This document shows, in pieces, positions 1 through 5,933 of a stretch of DNA of 6,106 nucleotides (positions are counted from its first letter, which is position 1; every line of letters begins with the position of its first letter). The stretch spans positions 1 through 6,106 of the forward strand of contig DATFMR010000123.1 in the NCBI GenBank assembly GCA_035266865.1, read 5' to 3'. Origin of the DNA: JAKAGZ01 sp035266865. Lineage in GTDB: Bacteria; Bacteroidota; Ignavibacteria; Ignavibacteriales; Ignavibacteriaceae. A program made the translations under genes and the position numbers. The notes under the pieces are model-generated. The model saw only the letters and a program-made list of their open reading frames with translations, made no database searches and had not been told where the DNA came from.

Positions 1-1152
1 TACCTGCTGAATTAATTTACCATTGTAATCATATCTATAGATATGCTGATGTCCGTCTCTATCAGATATCCAGAAAAACTCCTTGGAATTCTCCGGAAAA
101 GTGAGCATATCTGAAACACCGGAATAAAAGTCATAAACATCTAGCCAGGTATCTGATTTTTCTTCCATTATCATTTTATTCTCACCTGTAACAACATTGC
201 AGAATAACAATTTCATATCACTCTGCGCCCTGTTTAAAACAACTATCGCCAGCACATTTGGTTGACTAGTCCAGTAAATCCTGGGAATGTAATATTCTCC
301 TGTCACTCCCGTGTTTATCCAAACATTCTTGCCGGAGTTAACATTGACTACACCAATTTTAATATTTGCATTTGGATCACCAACCTGCGGATAAGCATAT
401 TTTTCATAATCAGGATGGAGTCCTTCAAAATCCGTCATCTGGTAAATCGGCACAGGACTTTCATCAAATTGCCAGTAGGCAATGTATTTATCATCTTTTG
501 ACCATTTCCAAGCCTGGGCTTCTCCGAATTCTTCTTCATATACCCAATCGAAATGACCATTGAAAAGATTATCTTTTGCATCATTTGTTAATTGTTTTTC
601 ACTTTCAGTACTAAAATCATAAATGTACATATTTCCTTCTCTTTCATACCCGATCATTGAGCCATCCGGGGAAAGCTCGGCAGTCCTGGCATCTTTTGCG
701 GCTAATTTCAGTTCTTTTTTCTCCAGTGAATAGACATAATAATCTGAATTTCCGGAACGCCTGTAAATTTTTCTGAAGTTAGTCTTGAATAAAAGATGCT
801 TTGAGTTTTTTGCCCATTCAAATGACTGGTAGTCAAATTTTTTATCTGTCCCGGGATATTTTAGATCATCTGCATTGAATATTAAAACGTCTTCATCGTT
901 TCCGGGATCATACGCTCTTATTTCGGTTGTGCGGGTTTTCATATCCCTTGAGATATATGAGTAACGGTTCCCGCCATCTATCCAGTTTACACTTGAAGGC
1001 CCTCTTTCACCCGATAATTGTCTGCCAGACATAAAGGCATCTCTTATATCAGAATACTCTGTTTTTTCTGTTTTTTCCTGTGGGAAAATGGTCGCAGAAA
1101 ATGTAATCAGAAATATTAAAGCTAGTTGAGAAAATTGTTTGATGTGTTTCAT
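1..1152 (-). CDS. Dipeptidyl-peptidase IV family serine peptidase (S9B), N-terminal beta-propeller part, cut by window edge
   Basis: The frame is open for 384 codons from the ATG at 1152 to the window edge. Residues 1-24 form a Sec signal peptide (MKHIK, a hydrophobic core, then FPQ), so the product is exported to the periplasm or cell surface. The rest matches the DPP-IV beta-propeller domain. A DWVYEEE motif at 202-208 carries the glutamates that bind the substrate's free N-terminus in DPP-IV. KIYRRS at 128-133 aligns with the KQWRHS segment of human DPP4, so R131 likely equals Arg125. WQFDESPVP and FFWISDRDGHQHIYRY further along are also typical. Family enzymes cleave X-Pro dipeptides from peptide N-termini. 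The alpha/beta-hydrolase domain with the Ser-Asp-His triad must lie left of the window, so activity cannot be judged here. AGG seven bases upstream is a modest ribosome site. The gene lies 210 bp downstream of the helicase on the same strand. The family call is secure; the exact peptidase (DPP4 versus a relative) is less so. Confidence 0.92.
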   Translation of the reverse strand, partial: MKHIKQFSQLALIFLITFSATIFPQEKTEKTEYSDIRDAFMSGRQLSGERGPSSVNWIDGGNRYSYISRDMKTRTTEIRAYDPGNDEDVLIFNADDLKYPGTDKKFDYQSFEWAKNSKHLLFKTNFRKIYRRSGNSDYYVYSLEKKELKLAAKDARTAELSPDGSMIGYEREGNMYIYDFSTESEKQLTNDAKDNLFNGHFDWVYEEEFGEAQAWKWSKDDKYIAYWQFDESPVPIYQMTDFEGLHPDYEKYAYPQVGDPNANIKIGVVNVNSGKNVWINTGVTGEYYIPRIYWTSQPNVLAIVVLNRAQSDMKLLFCNVVTGENKMIMEEKSDTWLDVYDFYSGVSDMLTFPENSKEFFWISDRDGHQHIYRYDYNGKLIQQV

Positions 1153-1306
1153 TGTAGTACCTGTTTAGTGAAGATAATTTTTAACCCCTTCAAGCCGGAA
1201 TTAATTTCAAAAAAAATTACTTAAAGGCCTGTTGTTGTAAAATTAGTTATCAAAGGCAGGATAATCAAGAAAAAATACACGAATTAAAAGCTTACAGCGA
1301 TCAGTA

Positions 1307-1358
1307 AAATAGCGTCCAGCCGACTATCTGCTCAACGCTAATAATCTATACGCTATTT
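1307..1358 (-). terminator. Terminator-like hairpin downstream of the helicase gene
   Basis: On the minus strand, TAGCGT (1340-1335) can pair with ACGCTA (1315-1310). An inner AGC/GCT match extends the stem, and TTTT follows immediately, which resembles a weak intrinsic terminator. A second TAGCGT copy lies upstream. AAATAGCGT (1358-1350) is a perfect 9-bp complement of ACGCTATTT (1315-1307), so the same 3' arm can pair with either upstream arm. The position fits the end of the helicase transcript and the separation of the peptidase gene from it. The T-tract is short, so termination is only plausible. Confidence 0.4.
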
Positions 1359-1362
1359 AATT

Positions 1363-1371
1363 TCACCTCCT
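1363..1371 (-). promoter_or_regulatory. Perfect Shine-Dalgarno-like AGGAGGTGA overlapping the helicase stop codon
   Basis: The last two Arg codons and the TGA stop of the helicase read AGGAGGTGA, fully complementary to the usual anti-Shine-Dalgarno end of 16S rRNA. No ATG, GTG or TTG lies within the next 20 nt on this strand, and no ORF follows until the peptidase start at 1152. It may be a chance product of the RR-stop codons, or a ribosome-holding site at the end of the gene. Confidence 0.3.
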
Positions 1372-2940
1372 GTTATTACGGCTGCTACGATTGTATTGCT
1401 TCTTAGGTTTTTGTGTTTTGGGAATTTCTATTCCCCGAGGAGGTGATTTGACCATTTCATTATCAGGGTGGGTATAATTTAATTTTTTACCAATAAATTT
1501 TTCAATGGATGGTAAATTAAATGAATCGTCTTCGCTGGCAAAGCTTATTGAAATTCCACTTGCTCCGGCTCTTCCAGTTCTGCCAATTCTATGGACGTAA
1601 TCTTCCGGATCATCAGGTAAGGTATAATTGATAACGTGGCTCACACCTTCAATATGAATTCCCCTTCCGGCTACATCTGTGGCAACAAGTACTTTTATTT
1701 TCCCATCCTTAAATCCATTTAAAACCCGCAGACGTTTTCTCTGATCTACATCACCTGAAATTACAGCAGAATTTATTTCATTGCTTTTCAAAAGACTTCC
1801 AATCCTGGTTGCTTCATCCTTCCTGTTACAAAAAACCATAACCTTATCAAGCTTTTCATTAACAATAAGGTTATAAAGCAAGGGATATTTTTCATCATCT
1901 GTTACAATATAAACTTTCTGCTCAACAGATTTTGCTGACACCTGTTCGGGATCAATTGAAACCTGAGCAGGATCTTTTGTCCACTGGTGTGATAAATTTC
2001 TTACATCTGCAGTTAGTGTTGCACTAAAAAACATCGTTTGTCTTGAACTTTTATCCGGTGTCATTTTGACAATTTTTTTTACATCAGGAATAAATCCCAT
2101 ATCAAGCATCCTGTCAGCTTCATCAATTACCAGTATTTCGACCTTGTCTAATTTTATATCATCTTTGCTGCAAAAGTCTAACAGCCTGCCGGGAGTGGCA
2201 ACAATAATATCCACAACCTGATTATTCAGCATTTGTCTCTGCTTTTGATAATCCATTCCTCCAAATACAGCAATAACTTTAAGATTTAAATACTTGCCGA
2301 GTAATTTAGCATCGCTGGTTATCTGCAACACAAGTTCCCGGGTTGGCGCTAAAATAAGTGCTCTTGGAATACCCACAGCATTATCTTTTGCTTCTTTTTG
2401 AAATTTTGAAAATATCGTTATAAGAAAGGCGGCTGTTTTGCCGGTCCCGGTTTGAGCCTGGCCAATCGCATCTTTTCCTTTCAAAGTATCTTTTAATAAT
2501 TCTGCTTGAATTGGTGTAGAATACTTAAACCCAAGATCGCTGATAGCGTGCATTATCTTATTTGACAGGTCAAAATCGTGGAACCTGGTTTTGCCTTCTT
2601 CCGGCTGTACATCAAATTTGGAAAGGCTCCAGTCAGTTTGCTTAACTTCTCTGTCCACCGTTTTTTTGACAGGTTTTCTTGATTGATTTCTGACTTGAGT
2701 AGGAGCTTTATCTTTTGCAACAGTCCTTTTTTTTACAATATTTTTTTTAGAAGATCGTGATCCTTTTTCCGTATTTTTTGCAGATACGGTTTTATTACTT
2801 TTTGATCCGGGGGCATTTGCCATTAACTCAGCTTTTCTTTTTTCCCAAGATTTACCGAGATCGGATTTTTCAGACTTTTTATCATTTTTATTTTTGTCTT
2901 TGCTTCTGAATTTTTCGCTAATCTTTTTAAATATATTCAT
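1363..2940 (-). CDS. DEAD-box ATP-dependent RNA helicase, RhlB-like, with long lysine-rich N-terminal tail
   Basis: This is a 525-aa cytoplasmic enzyme that unwinds RNA duplexes using ATP. Numbered from a GTG one codon upstream (526 aa), it shows the full helicase set: Q motif GFKYSTPIQ (138-146), motif I AQTGTGKT (163-170), Ia PTREL (200-204), TPGR (250-253), II DEAD (274-277), III SAT (307-309), IV VFCNRK (370-375), V ATDVAGRGIHI (421-431) and VI HRIGRTGRAG (451-460). The stretch SGDVDQRKRLR, then NYTLPDDPEDYVHRIGRTGRAG and NLPSIEKFIG, closely resembles E. coli RhlB, the degradosome helicase. Residues 1-115 are an extra Lys/Ser-rich, probably disordered tail suited to RNA binding, and the C-terminal end is short and basic. 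I chose the ATG at 2940; the GTG at 2943 is the alternative. No good Shine-Dalgarno lies close by (GGAG is about 16 nt upstream). Roles in cold adaptation, ribosome assembly or mRNA decay are known for the family, not shown here. Confidence 0.95.
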   Translation of the reverse strand: MNIFKKISEKFRSKDKNKNDKKSEKSDLGKSWEKRKAELMANAPGSKSNKTVSAKNTEKGSRSSKKNIVKKRTVAKDKAPTQVRNQSRKPVKKTVDREVKQTDWSLSKFDVQPEEGKTRFHDFDLSNKIMHAISDLGFKYSTPIQAELLKDTLKGKDAIGQAQTGTGKTAAFLITIFSKFQKEAKDNAVGIPRALILAPTRELVLQITSDAKLLGKYLNLKVIAVFGGMDYQKQRQMLNNQVVDIIVATPGRLLDFCSKDDIKLDKVEILVIDEADRMLDMGFIPDVKKIVKMTPDKSSRQTMFFSATLTADVRNLSHQWTKDPAQVSIDPEQVSAKSVEQKVYIVTDDEKYPLLYNLIVNEKLDKVMVFCNRKDEATRIGSLLKSNEINSAVISGDVDQRKRLRVLNGFKDGKIKVLVATDVAGRGIHIEGVSHVINYTLPDDPEDYVHRIGRTGRAGASGISISFASEDDSFNLPSIEKFIGKKLNYTHPDNEMVKSPPRGIEIPKTQKPKKQYNRSSRNNRR

Positions 2941-2978
2941 CACTAAATATCAACAACTCCGTAAAGTTAATACAACTA

Positions 2979-3005
2979 ATTATAACAACGTTAAATATAA
3001 TCAAA
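2979..3005 (-). promoter_or_regulatory. Candidate promoter of the helicase gene
   Basis: On the minus strand a perfect TATAAT (2984-2979) is preceded, 17 nt upstream, by TTTG (3005-3002), an element also used by Bacteroidetes sigma factors. Transcription would start near 2972, giving a leader of about 30 nt. The -35 match is only partial and the site was found by eye. Confidence 0.35.
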
Positions 3006-3038
3006 ATGGATGAGGAAGGCTAAAGGAATGGAATTGTG

Positions 3039-3087
3039 AATGTTTAATTTTTAATGTTGGAGGATTGAGCAACAAACATTGAACATT
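3039..3087. repeat. Imperfect inverted repeat in the divergent intergenic region
   Basis: The left arm is AATGTTTAATTTTTAATGTTG (3039-3059, shown without its last base in pairing: AATGTTT and AATGTTG blocks). The right arm CAACAAACATTGAACATT (3070-3087) is its approximate reverse complement, with a loop of about 10 nt. Each arm itself holds two AATGTT-type units. The element sits between the divergent helicase and transporter starts and upstream of the transporter. It could be an operator, a leader hairpin or a small dispersed repeat. The rest of 2941-3133 holds only the helicase promoter candidate; I found no convincing promoter for the transporter. Confidence 0.45.
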
Positions 3088-3133
3088 GCTTGAATAATAC
3101 TATTTTTACAGCTTAATTAAATGGATTTGTAGT

Positions 3134-4459
3134 TTGAATCTTACTTCGGAAACGCTGACTTATAAAAAAATTTTTCTCTTTTGGATACCTTTGGCTGCAA
3201 CCTGGATTATGATGTCCGTTGAGGGTCCTTTCCTATCCGCGCTTGTGGCAAGATTAGCTAACCCTGAATACAATCTAGCTGCATATGGTGTAGCCTTCTC
3301 ATTTGCACTTATAATTGAAGCGCCGGTAATATTAATGATGAGTGCATCAACTTCGCTGGTCAAGGGGAAGCATTCATTTTATAAGTTGAGAAATTTTACA
3401 TATTCACTTAATACCATTGTAACTATTTTAATGCTGGTATTAATATTTCCCCCGATTTTTTACTTCATAGCGGAAACTTTAATTAATCTTCCCGTAAAGG
3501 TAGCAGAACTTACCCATCTCGCCGTTACAATTCTTATCCCCTGGCCCGGAGCAATTGGATACAGGAGATTTTACCAGGGAATTTTAATCAGGAATAACCT
3601 AACAAGACGCGTTGCTTACGGCACAATTGTCAGAATTTCTTCTATGTCAATTACAGCGCTGGTTTTATTTTTATTTTTTAATGTTGATGGAGTTGTAATA
3701 GCTTCGTCAGCACTTTCTGTTGCGGTAATTTGTGAAGCTGTAGCAAGCAAGATAATGGCATATAAAATCGTTACGAAGATTAAAGCCGGGGAAAATGAAA
3801 AGGATGAGAGTTCTGATCTTACTTATGAAAAAATATTTAAATTTTATTATCCATTAGCACTCACTTCTATTCTTACGCTCGGTGTACAACCAATGGTAAC
3901 TTTTTTTATTGGGCAAAGCAGGATGGCACTTGAATCGCTGGCGGTTTTACCCGTTGTTGTCTTTTTTGTTTTTATTTTCAGAAGTTTTGGTATGTCTTTC
4001 CAGGAAGTTGGAATTGCCCTGCTTGGGAAAAATATGGAAGGATTTCAGTCTTTAAAAAAATTCGTAATAATTACTGGTTCAATAGCGATAATTATATTGG
4101 GATTTATTGCACTGACTCCCCTCTCCGGAATCTGGTTTCACTATGTGTCCGGATTATCACCTGAATTAACCAAACTAGCTCATCTCCCGCTAATAATACT
4201 CATACTAATCCCGGGAACATCGTTCCTGTTGAGTTTTCAGACTGCGGTTCTTGTCGAGGCAAAAAACACGAAGCCCATCTCATTTGCCACAGGCATAGAG
4301 TTTACTATGATAATTATTGTTCTTTTAGTTTCGATTAAATATTTTTCCGCGGTGGGTGTTATTGCTGCGGCGCTTGCGTTTATTATTGGAAGGCTTGCTT
4401 CAAACGGGTACCTTTTAAGGCCGATGGTGAAGGAGATAAAGAAGAATGGTGTGAGCTGA
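3134..4459 (+). CDS. MATE/ANKH-like multi-spanning inner-membrane transporter (MOP superfamily)
   Basis: This 441-aa, very hydrophobic protein has about 12 predicted membrane helices, arranged as two six-helix halves joined by a charged cytoplasmic loop (about 213-230, KIKAGENEKDESSD). The halves are visibly related: LTYKKIFLFWIPLA (8-21) matches LTYEKIFKFYYPLA (229-242). YQGILIRNNLTRRVAYGTIV (147-166) matches the region of FQTAVLVEAKNTKPISFATG (368-387). This two-fold repeat and length are typical of MATE efflux and related MOP-superfamily flippases. The GPFLSAL and GVAFSFAL segments also recall the ANKH-like branch. The substrate cannot be told; drug/cation efflux or export of a small organic anion are both possible. 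The start is TTG. Reading back in frame, no ATG, GTG or other TTG occurs before a stop at 3095-3097. The first internal ATG (codon 26) would remove half of the first helix. A weak GGAT lies 8 nt upstream. The gene is divergent from the helicase, with no operon partner. Confidence 0.8.
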   Translation: MNLTSETLTYKKIFLFWIPLAATWIMMSVEGPFLSALVARLANPEYNLAAYGVAFSFALIIEAPVILMMSASTSLVKGKHSFYKLRNFTYSLNTIVTILMLVLIFPPIFYFIAETLINLPVKVAELTHLAVTILIPWPGAIGYRRFYQGILIRNNLTRRVAYGTIVRISSMSITALVLFLFFNVDGVVIASSALSVAVICEAVASKIMAYKIVTKIKAGENEKDESSDLTYEKIFKFYYPLALTSILTLGVQPMVTFFIGQSRMALESLAVLPVVVFFVFIFRSFGMSFQEVGIALLGKNMEGFQSLKKFVIITGSIAIIILGFIALTPLSGIWFHYVSGLSPELTKLAHLPLIILILIPGTSFLLSFQTAVLVEAKNTKPISFATGIEFTMIIIVLLVSIKYFSAVGVIAAALAFIIGRLASNGYLLRPMVKEIKKNGVS

Positions 4460-4483
4460 AGTGAAAAAGAATTTTTTATCTCC

Positions 4484-4512
4484 TAGCATAGAGCATGGAG
4501 CAAAGAGCATAG
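4484..4512 (+). repeat. Left flanking degenerate repeat of the S23-type element
   Basis: This is a short run of GCATAG/GAGCAAAG-like units (TAGCATAGAGCATGGAGC, then AAAGAGCATAG). Its segment GAGCAAAGAGCATAG (4498-4512) is the reverse complement, at 13 of 15 positions, of CTATCCACTTTGCTC (4956-4970) on the other side of the broken four-helix-bundle gene. It begins about 25 bp after the transporter stop, so it likely marks the left edge of an inserted unit. Confidence 0.6.
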
Positions 4513-4552
4513 TCGTTTACATATATATTTTTCTTAATCCATTGCACAATAC

Positions 4553-4576
4553 AAATTAAATTTTGCATTTTAATTT
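4553..4576 (-). other. AT-only hairpin at the end of the S23-type gene
   Basis: AAATTAAA (4553-4560) and TTTAATTT (4569-4576) are perfect inverted repeats around an 8-nt loop, overlapping the TAA stop of the gene. The stem has no G or C, so it would be a weak terminator at best. It may instead be a vestige of the stem that closes such elements. Confidence 0.3.
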
Positions 4577-4931
4577 ATTTCAATGATTTGCTGAAGTTTG
4601 TAATTCTTCTGCATAAAACATCCAATTGTTCCAAATAAACTTCTAAATTTTTCTGATCTAAAAGTTGTCTTCGATTTAGAATTATAAGAATATTGGCATT
4701 TTCAAAAGTTGACCTGCGAGCTATGTTCAGGAAATATTTAAATTCTTTCTTAGAAACTGAGCCAGAACCCTCGGCAATATTATTACTCATTGACATTGCT
4801 GATTCTCTCATTTGTTCTGCAAATCAAAATAATTTTCTTTTTTCAAGGTCATCAGCTAAATCATAAAGATTATTACCAATTTCAATAGACATTTCCCATA
4901 TTTTTAAATCTTGAAATCTAAATTTTGCCAT
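4575..4931 (-). pseudogene. Four-helix-bundle protein, S23/IVP family, broken by an in-frame TGA
   Basis: Read from the ATG at 4931, the frame encodes MAKFRFQDLKIWEMSIEIGN, continues to codon 35 and meets TGA at 4826-4824 (codon 36). It then carries on in the same frame with FAEQMRESAMSMSNNIAEGS through to TAA at 4575-4577. Total length would be 118 aa, the normal size for the family encoded in 23S rRNA intervening sequences and found scattered through Bacteroidetes-type genomes. The signature NNIAEGSGS, then KKEFKYFLNIARRSTFENAN, is clear. Family members often have Arg before FAEQ, so CGA to TGA is the likely single mutation. The helicase and transporter both stop on TGA, which argues against recoding. 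An ATG at 4811 could start a 78-aa product lacking the first helix. The biochemical role of such proteins is poorly defined; they oligomerise and relate to the Avd protein of diversity-generating retroelements. Flanking inverted repeats suggest it arrived as a unit. Confidence 0.85.
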
Positions 4932-4940
4932 ATTCTTTAC

Positions 4941-4989
4941 TCTTATCTCTTTGCCCTATCCACTTTGCTCTCAGCACCAAGCACTTTGT
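4941..4989 (-). repeat. Right flanking degenerate repeat of the S23-type element
   Basis: On the minus strand this stretch, lying just upstream of the S23-type start, is a run of imperfect GCAAAG-type units: ACAAAGTGC, GAGCAAAGTGGATAG and GGCAAAGAGATAAGAG. It mirrors the repeat at 4484-4512 in inverted orientation; the best match is 13 of 15 nt between 4956-4970 and 4498-4512. It begins directly after the TAG stop of the outer-membrane gene fragment at 4990-4992, placing the insertion immediately 3' of that gene. Purine-rich GAGATAAGAG near the start codon might serve as a ribosome site. Confidence 0.6.
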
Positions 4990-5187
4990 CTACAAACCGT
5001 AATAGATAGAAGCAAAGAATTGATTTGTTCGTGTATCCATAAAACTTCCATTGCTCTGTTCTGATGATACCAGTGATGATTGAAATTGTCCTCTCACAAA
5101 AAGCTCGTGCATTATTTCATATTTGACATCAAATCCTAAGTATGTATAGTTTGTTCCAGGGCCAAAAAGAAACGGTGATATACAATT
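4990..5187 (-). pseudogene. C-terminal fragment of an outer-membrane beta-barrel protein, 5' part missing
   Basis: The frame is open from 5187 to the TAG at 4992-4990, bounded upstream by an in-frame TAA at 5190-5188, with no start codon before the conserved part. From about residue 5 of the fragment it reads ISPFLFGPGTNYTYLGFDVK, then YEIMHELFVRGQFQSS, and ends NQFFASIYYGL. Alternating hydrophobic strands and a terminal aromatic-rich strand are the signature of bacterial outer-membrane barrels recognised by the BAM machinery. The last 20 residues match the gene end at 6044-6106 (NGSFMDTRTNQFFASIYYGL against NGSFLDTRTNQFSASVFYGL), so this is a truncated paralogue. The family is uncertain; a Wzi-like capsule-assembly barrel is one guess. 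The break lies near 5180-5190, where composition drops to very AT-rich. It is unlikely to be expressed as a working protein. Confidence 0.72.
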
Positions 5188-5423
5188 TTAGATGTTAACA
5201 AATGACAACATTTTACAGAACTAAAGAGTAAATAATGCGATTTTAGCCCATAAATGCATTTTGTTATTTTTTTTATATTAGAAAGCTTGACTATTGCTTT
5301 ACTATTTGATTTCTTTTTAAGATTTTTTTATAAATTTCTTGACTATTTGTTTACTTTATTTAAACTTTTCAGCGTTTTTGAATTCAATTAAAGAACCAAA
5401 ATTTAGATTTTTTTTACACTGAT
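5188..5423. other. Very AT-rich gene-free gap upstream of the HTH gene
   Basis: No coding frame is supported here. The sequence contains a perfect 8-bp palindrome TGTTAACA (5193-5200) beside the point where the barrel fragment breaks off. Several long T-runs and the repeated motif listed separately at 5286-5355 are also present. It most likely holds the promoter of the HTH gene. TTGACT (5339-5344) with TAAACT (5361-5366) at 16-nt spacing is a possible but weak pair. Confidence 0.5.
5286..5355 (+). promoter_or_regulatory. Iterated CTTGACTATT / ACTATTTG motifs, possible operator
   Basis: CTTGACTATTGCTTTACT (5286-5303) recurs as CTTGACTATTTGTTTACT (5338-5355), 16 of 18 identical and 52 bp apart (about five helical turns). 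A further ACTATTTG lies at 5301-5308. The set ends about 70 bp before the HTH start codon, where a DNA-binding protein could act on its own promoter. Low complexity means chance similarity is possible. Confidence 0.35.
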
Positions 5424-5816
5424 ATGATCGATAAAGAAGTAAAAGCAGATTTTATTTTATACCGTGCCGAAGGTTTAACTTATGACGAAATAAGTAATTT
5501 GTTAAATGTATCCAGACCAACTCTTATTAAATGGAACAGAGAGTTTGAGGAAAATATATATTTAGCAAAAGTAAAAATTATGGAAGAGCTGGTAGGCGAA
5601 ATTTTCGAAGTGAAAAGGGATTGGTTACTAAATCAATTTGAGTTATTGAAACAAGCTGCTAATGCGGACATAAGATTAAAGACTGCAGCCGAAAAAGTAA
5701 GGAAAAGATCCTTAAAAAGACTCGGCAAGTTATTCGGTATAAAAGTTAAGGGATTAACTTTAGTATTTGGAAGTAATTATGAAATAGATGAAGTTAAAAT
5801 TGATTGTGAGCAGTAG
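5424..5816 (+). CDS. Small helix-turn-helix protein, terminase-small-subunit/transposase-like, function unknown
   Basis: This 130-aa protein has an N-terminal helix-turn-helix at about 17-41 (GLTYDEISNLLNVSRPTLIK, then WNREF), the Hin/IS-type fold used by resolvases, transposases and phage terminase small subunits. It is followed by a long charged, probably helical or coiled-coil stretch (41-100), a basic patch (KVRKRSLKRLGKLFGIKVKG, 91-110) and an acidic tail ending IDEVKIDCEQ. It therefore likely binds DNA and oligomerises. No catalytic domain is present, so it is not a transposase by itself. The start is ATG at 5424 without a visible Shine-Dalgarno, after a T-rich leader. It stands alone on the plus strand between two ends of a duplicated barrel gene, next to repeats, which suggests a stray piece of a phage or mobile element, or a self-standing regulator. 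Codon use is as AT-rich as its surroundings. No specific family name can be given with confidence. Confidence 0.7.
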   Translation: MIDKEVKADFILYRAEGLTYDEISNLLNVSRPTLIKWNREFEENIYLAKVKIMEELVGEIFEVKRDWLLNQFELLKQAANADIRLKTAAEKVRKRSLKRLGKLFGIKVKGLTLVFGSNYEIDEVKIDCEQ

Positions 5817-5933
5817 CCAGGTGGGGGAAAGATCAGCTACCATAAGGCAGACTGGATCAGTCCTGTAGAGAGAATGGCAGGCAATAAAAATTGTTATTAG
5901 GAAAGCGTAATTCTGAATTCCTATTTATGGGAT
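5817..5933. other. G+C-richer non-coding patch after the HTH gene
   Basis: From 5817 to about 5880 the sequence is clearly richer in G and C than the DNA around it and has no sensible reading frame. It includes a hairpin at 5848-5865 (GACTG, loop GAT, CAGTC, extended by CAG/CTG around a one-base bulge) but no T-tract after it. A small AATAA/TTATT inverted repeat follows at 5883-5898. It could be the 3' end of an inserted element, a structured RNA or decayed coding DNA; I do not recognise it. Confidence 0.3.

Noticed and set aside
262..563. Two overlapping plus-strand frames
   Set aside because: They lie antisense inside the dipeptidyl-peptidase gene, whose frame is fully supported by motifs; no homology or ribosome site supports them.
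1153..1306. Extra small gene or promoter in front of the peptidase
   Set aside because: No open frame with a start and ribosome site, and no convincing -35/-10 pair; the stretch is AT-rich and otherwise featureless.
3160..3363. 67-codon minus-strand frame
   Set aside because: Antisense shadow of the transporter's first helices.
4824..4826. UGA read as an amino acid (alternative code or recoding)
   Set aside because: The helicase and the transporter both end on TGA at sensible lengths, so TGA is a stop here; a nonsense mutation is simpler.
4484..4989. CRISPR array or diversity-generating retroelement
   Set aside because: The repeats are short, degenerate and not separated by uniform spacers. 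No reverse transcriptase or template/variable repeat pair is seen, although the protein family is related to Avd.
5424..5816. Complete insertion sequence around the HTH gene
   Set aside because: No catalytic transposase domain, no clear terminal inverted repeats bounding 5188-5933 and no target duplication could be found by eye.
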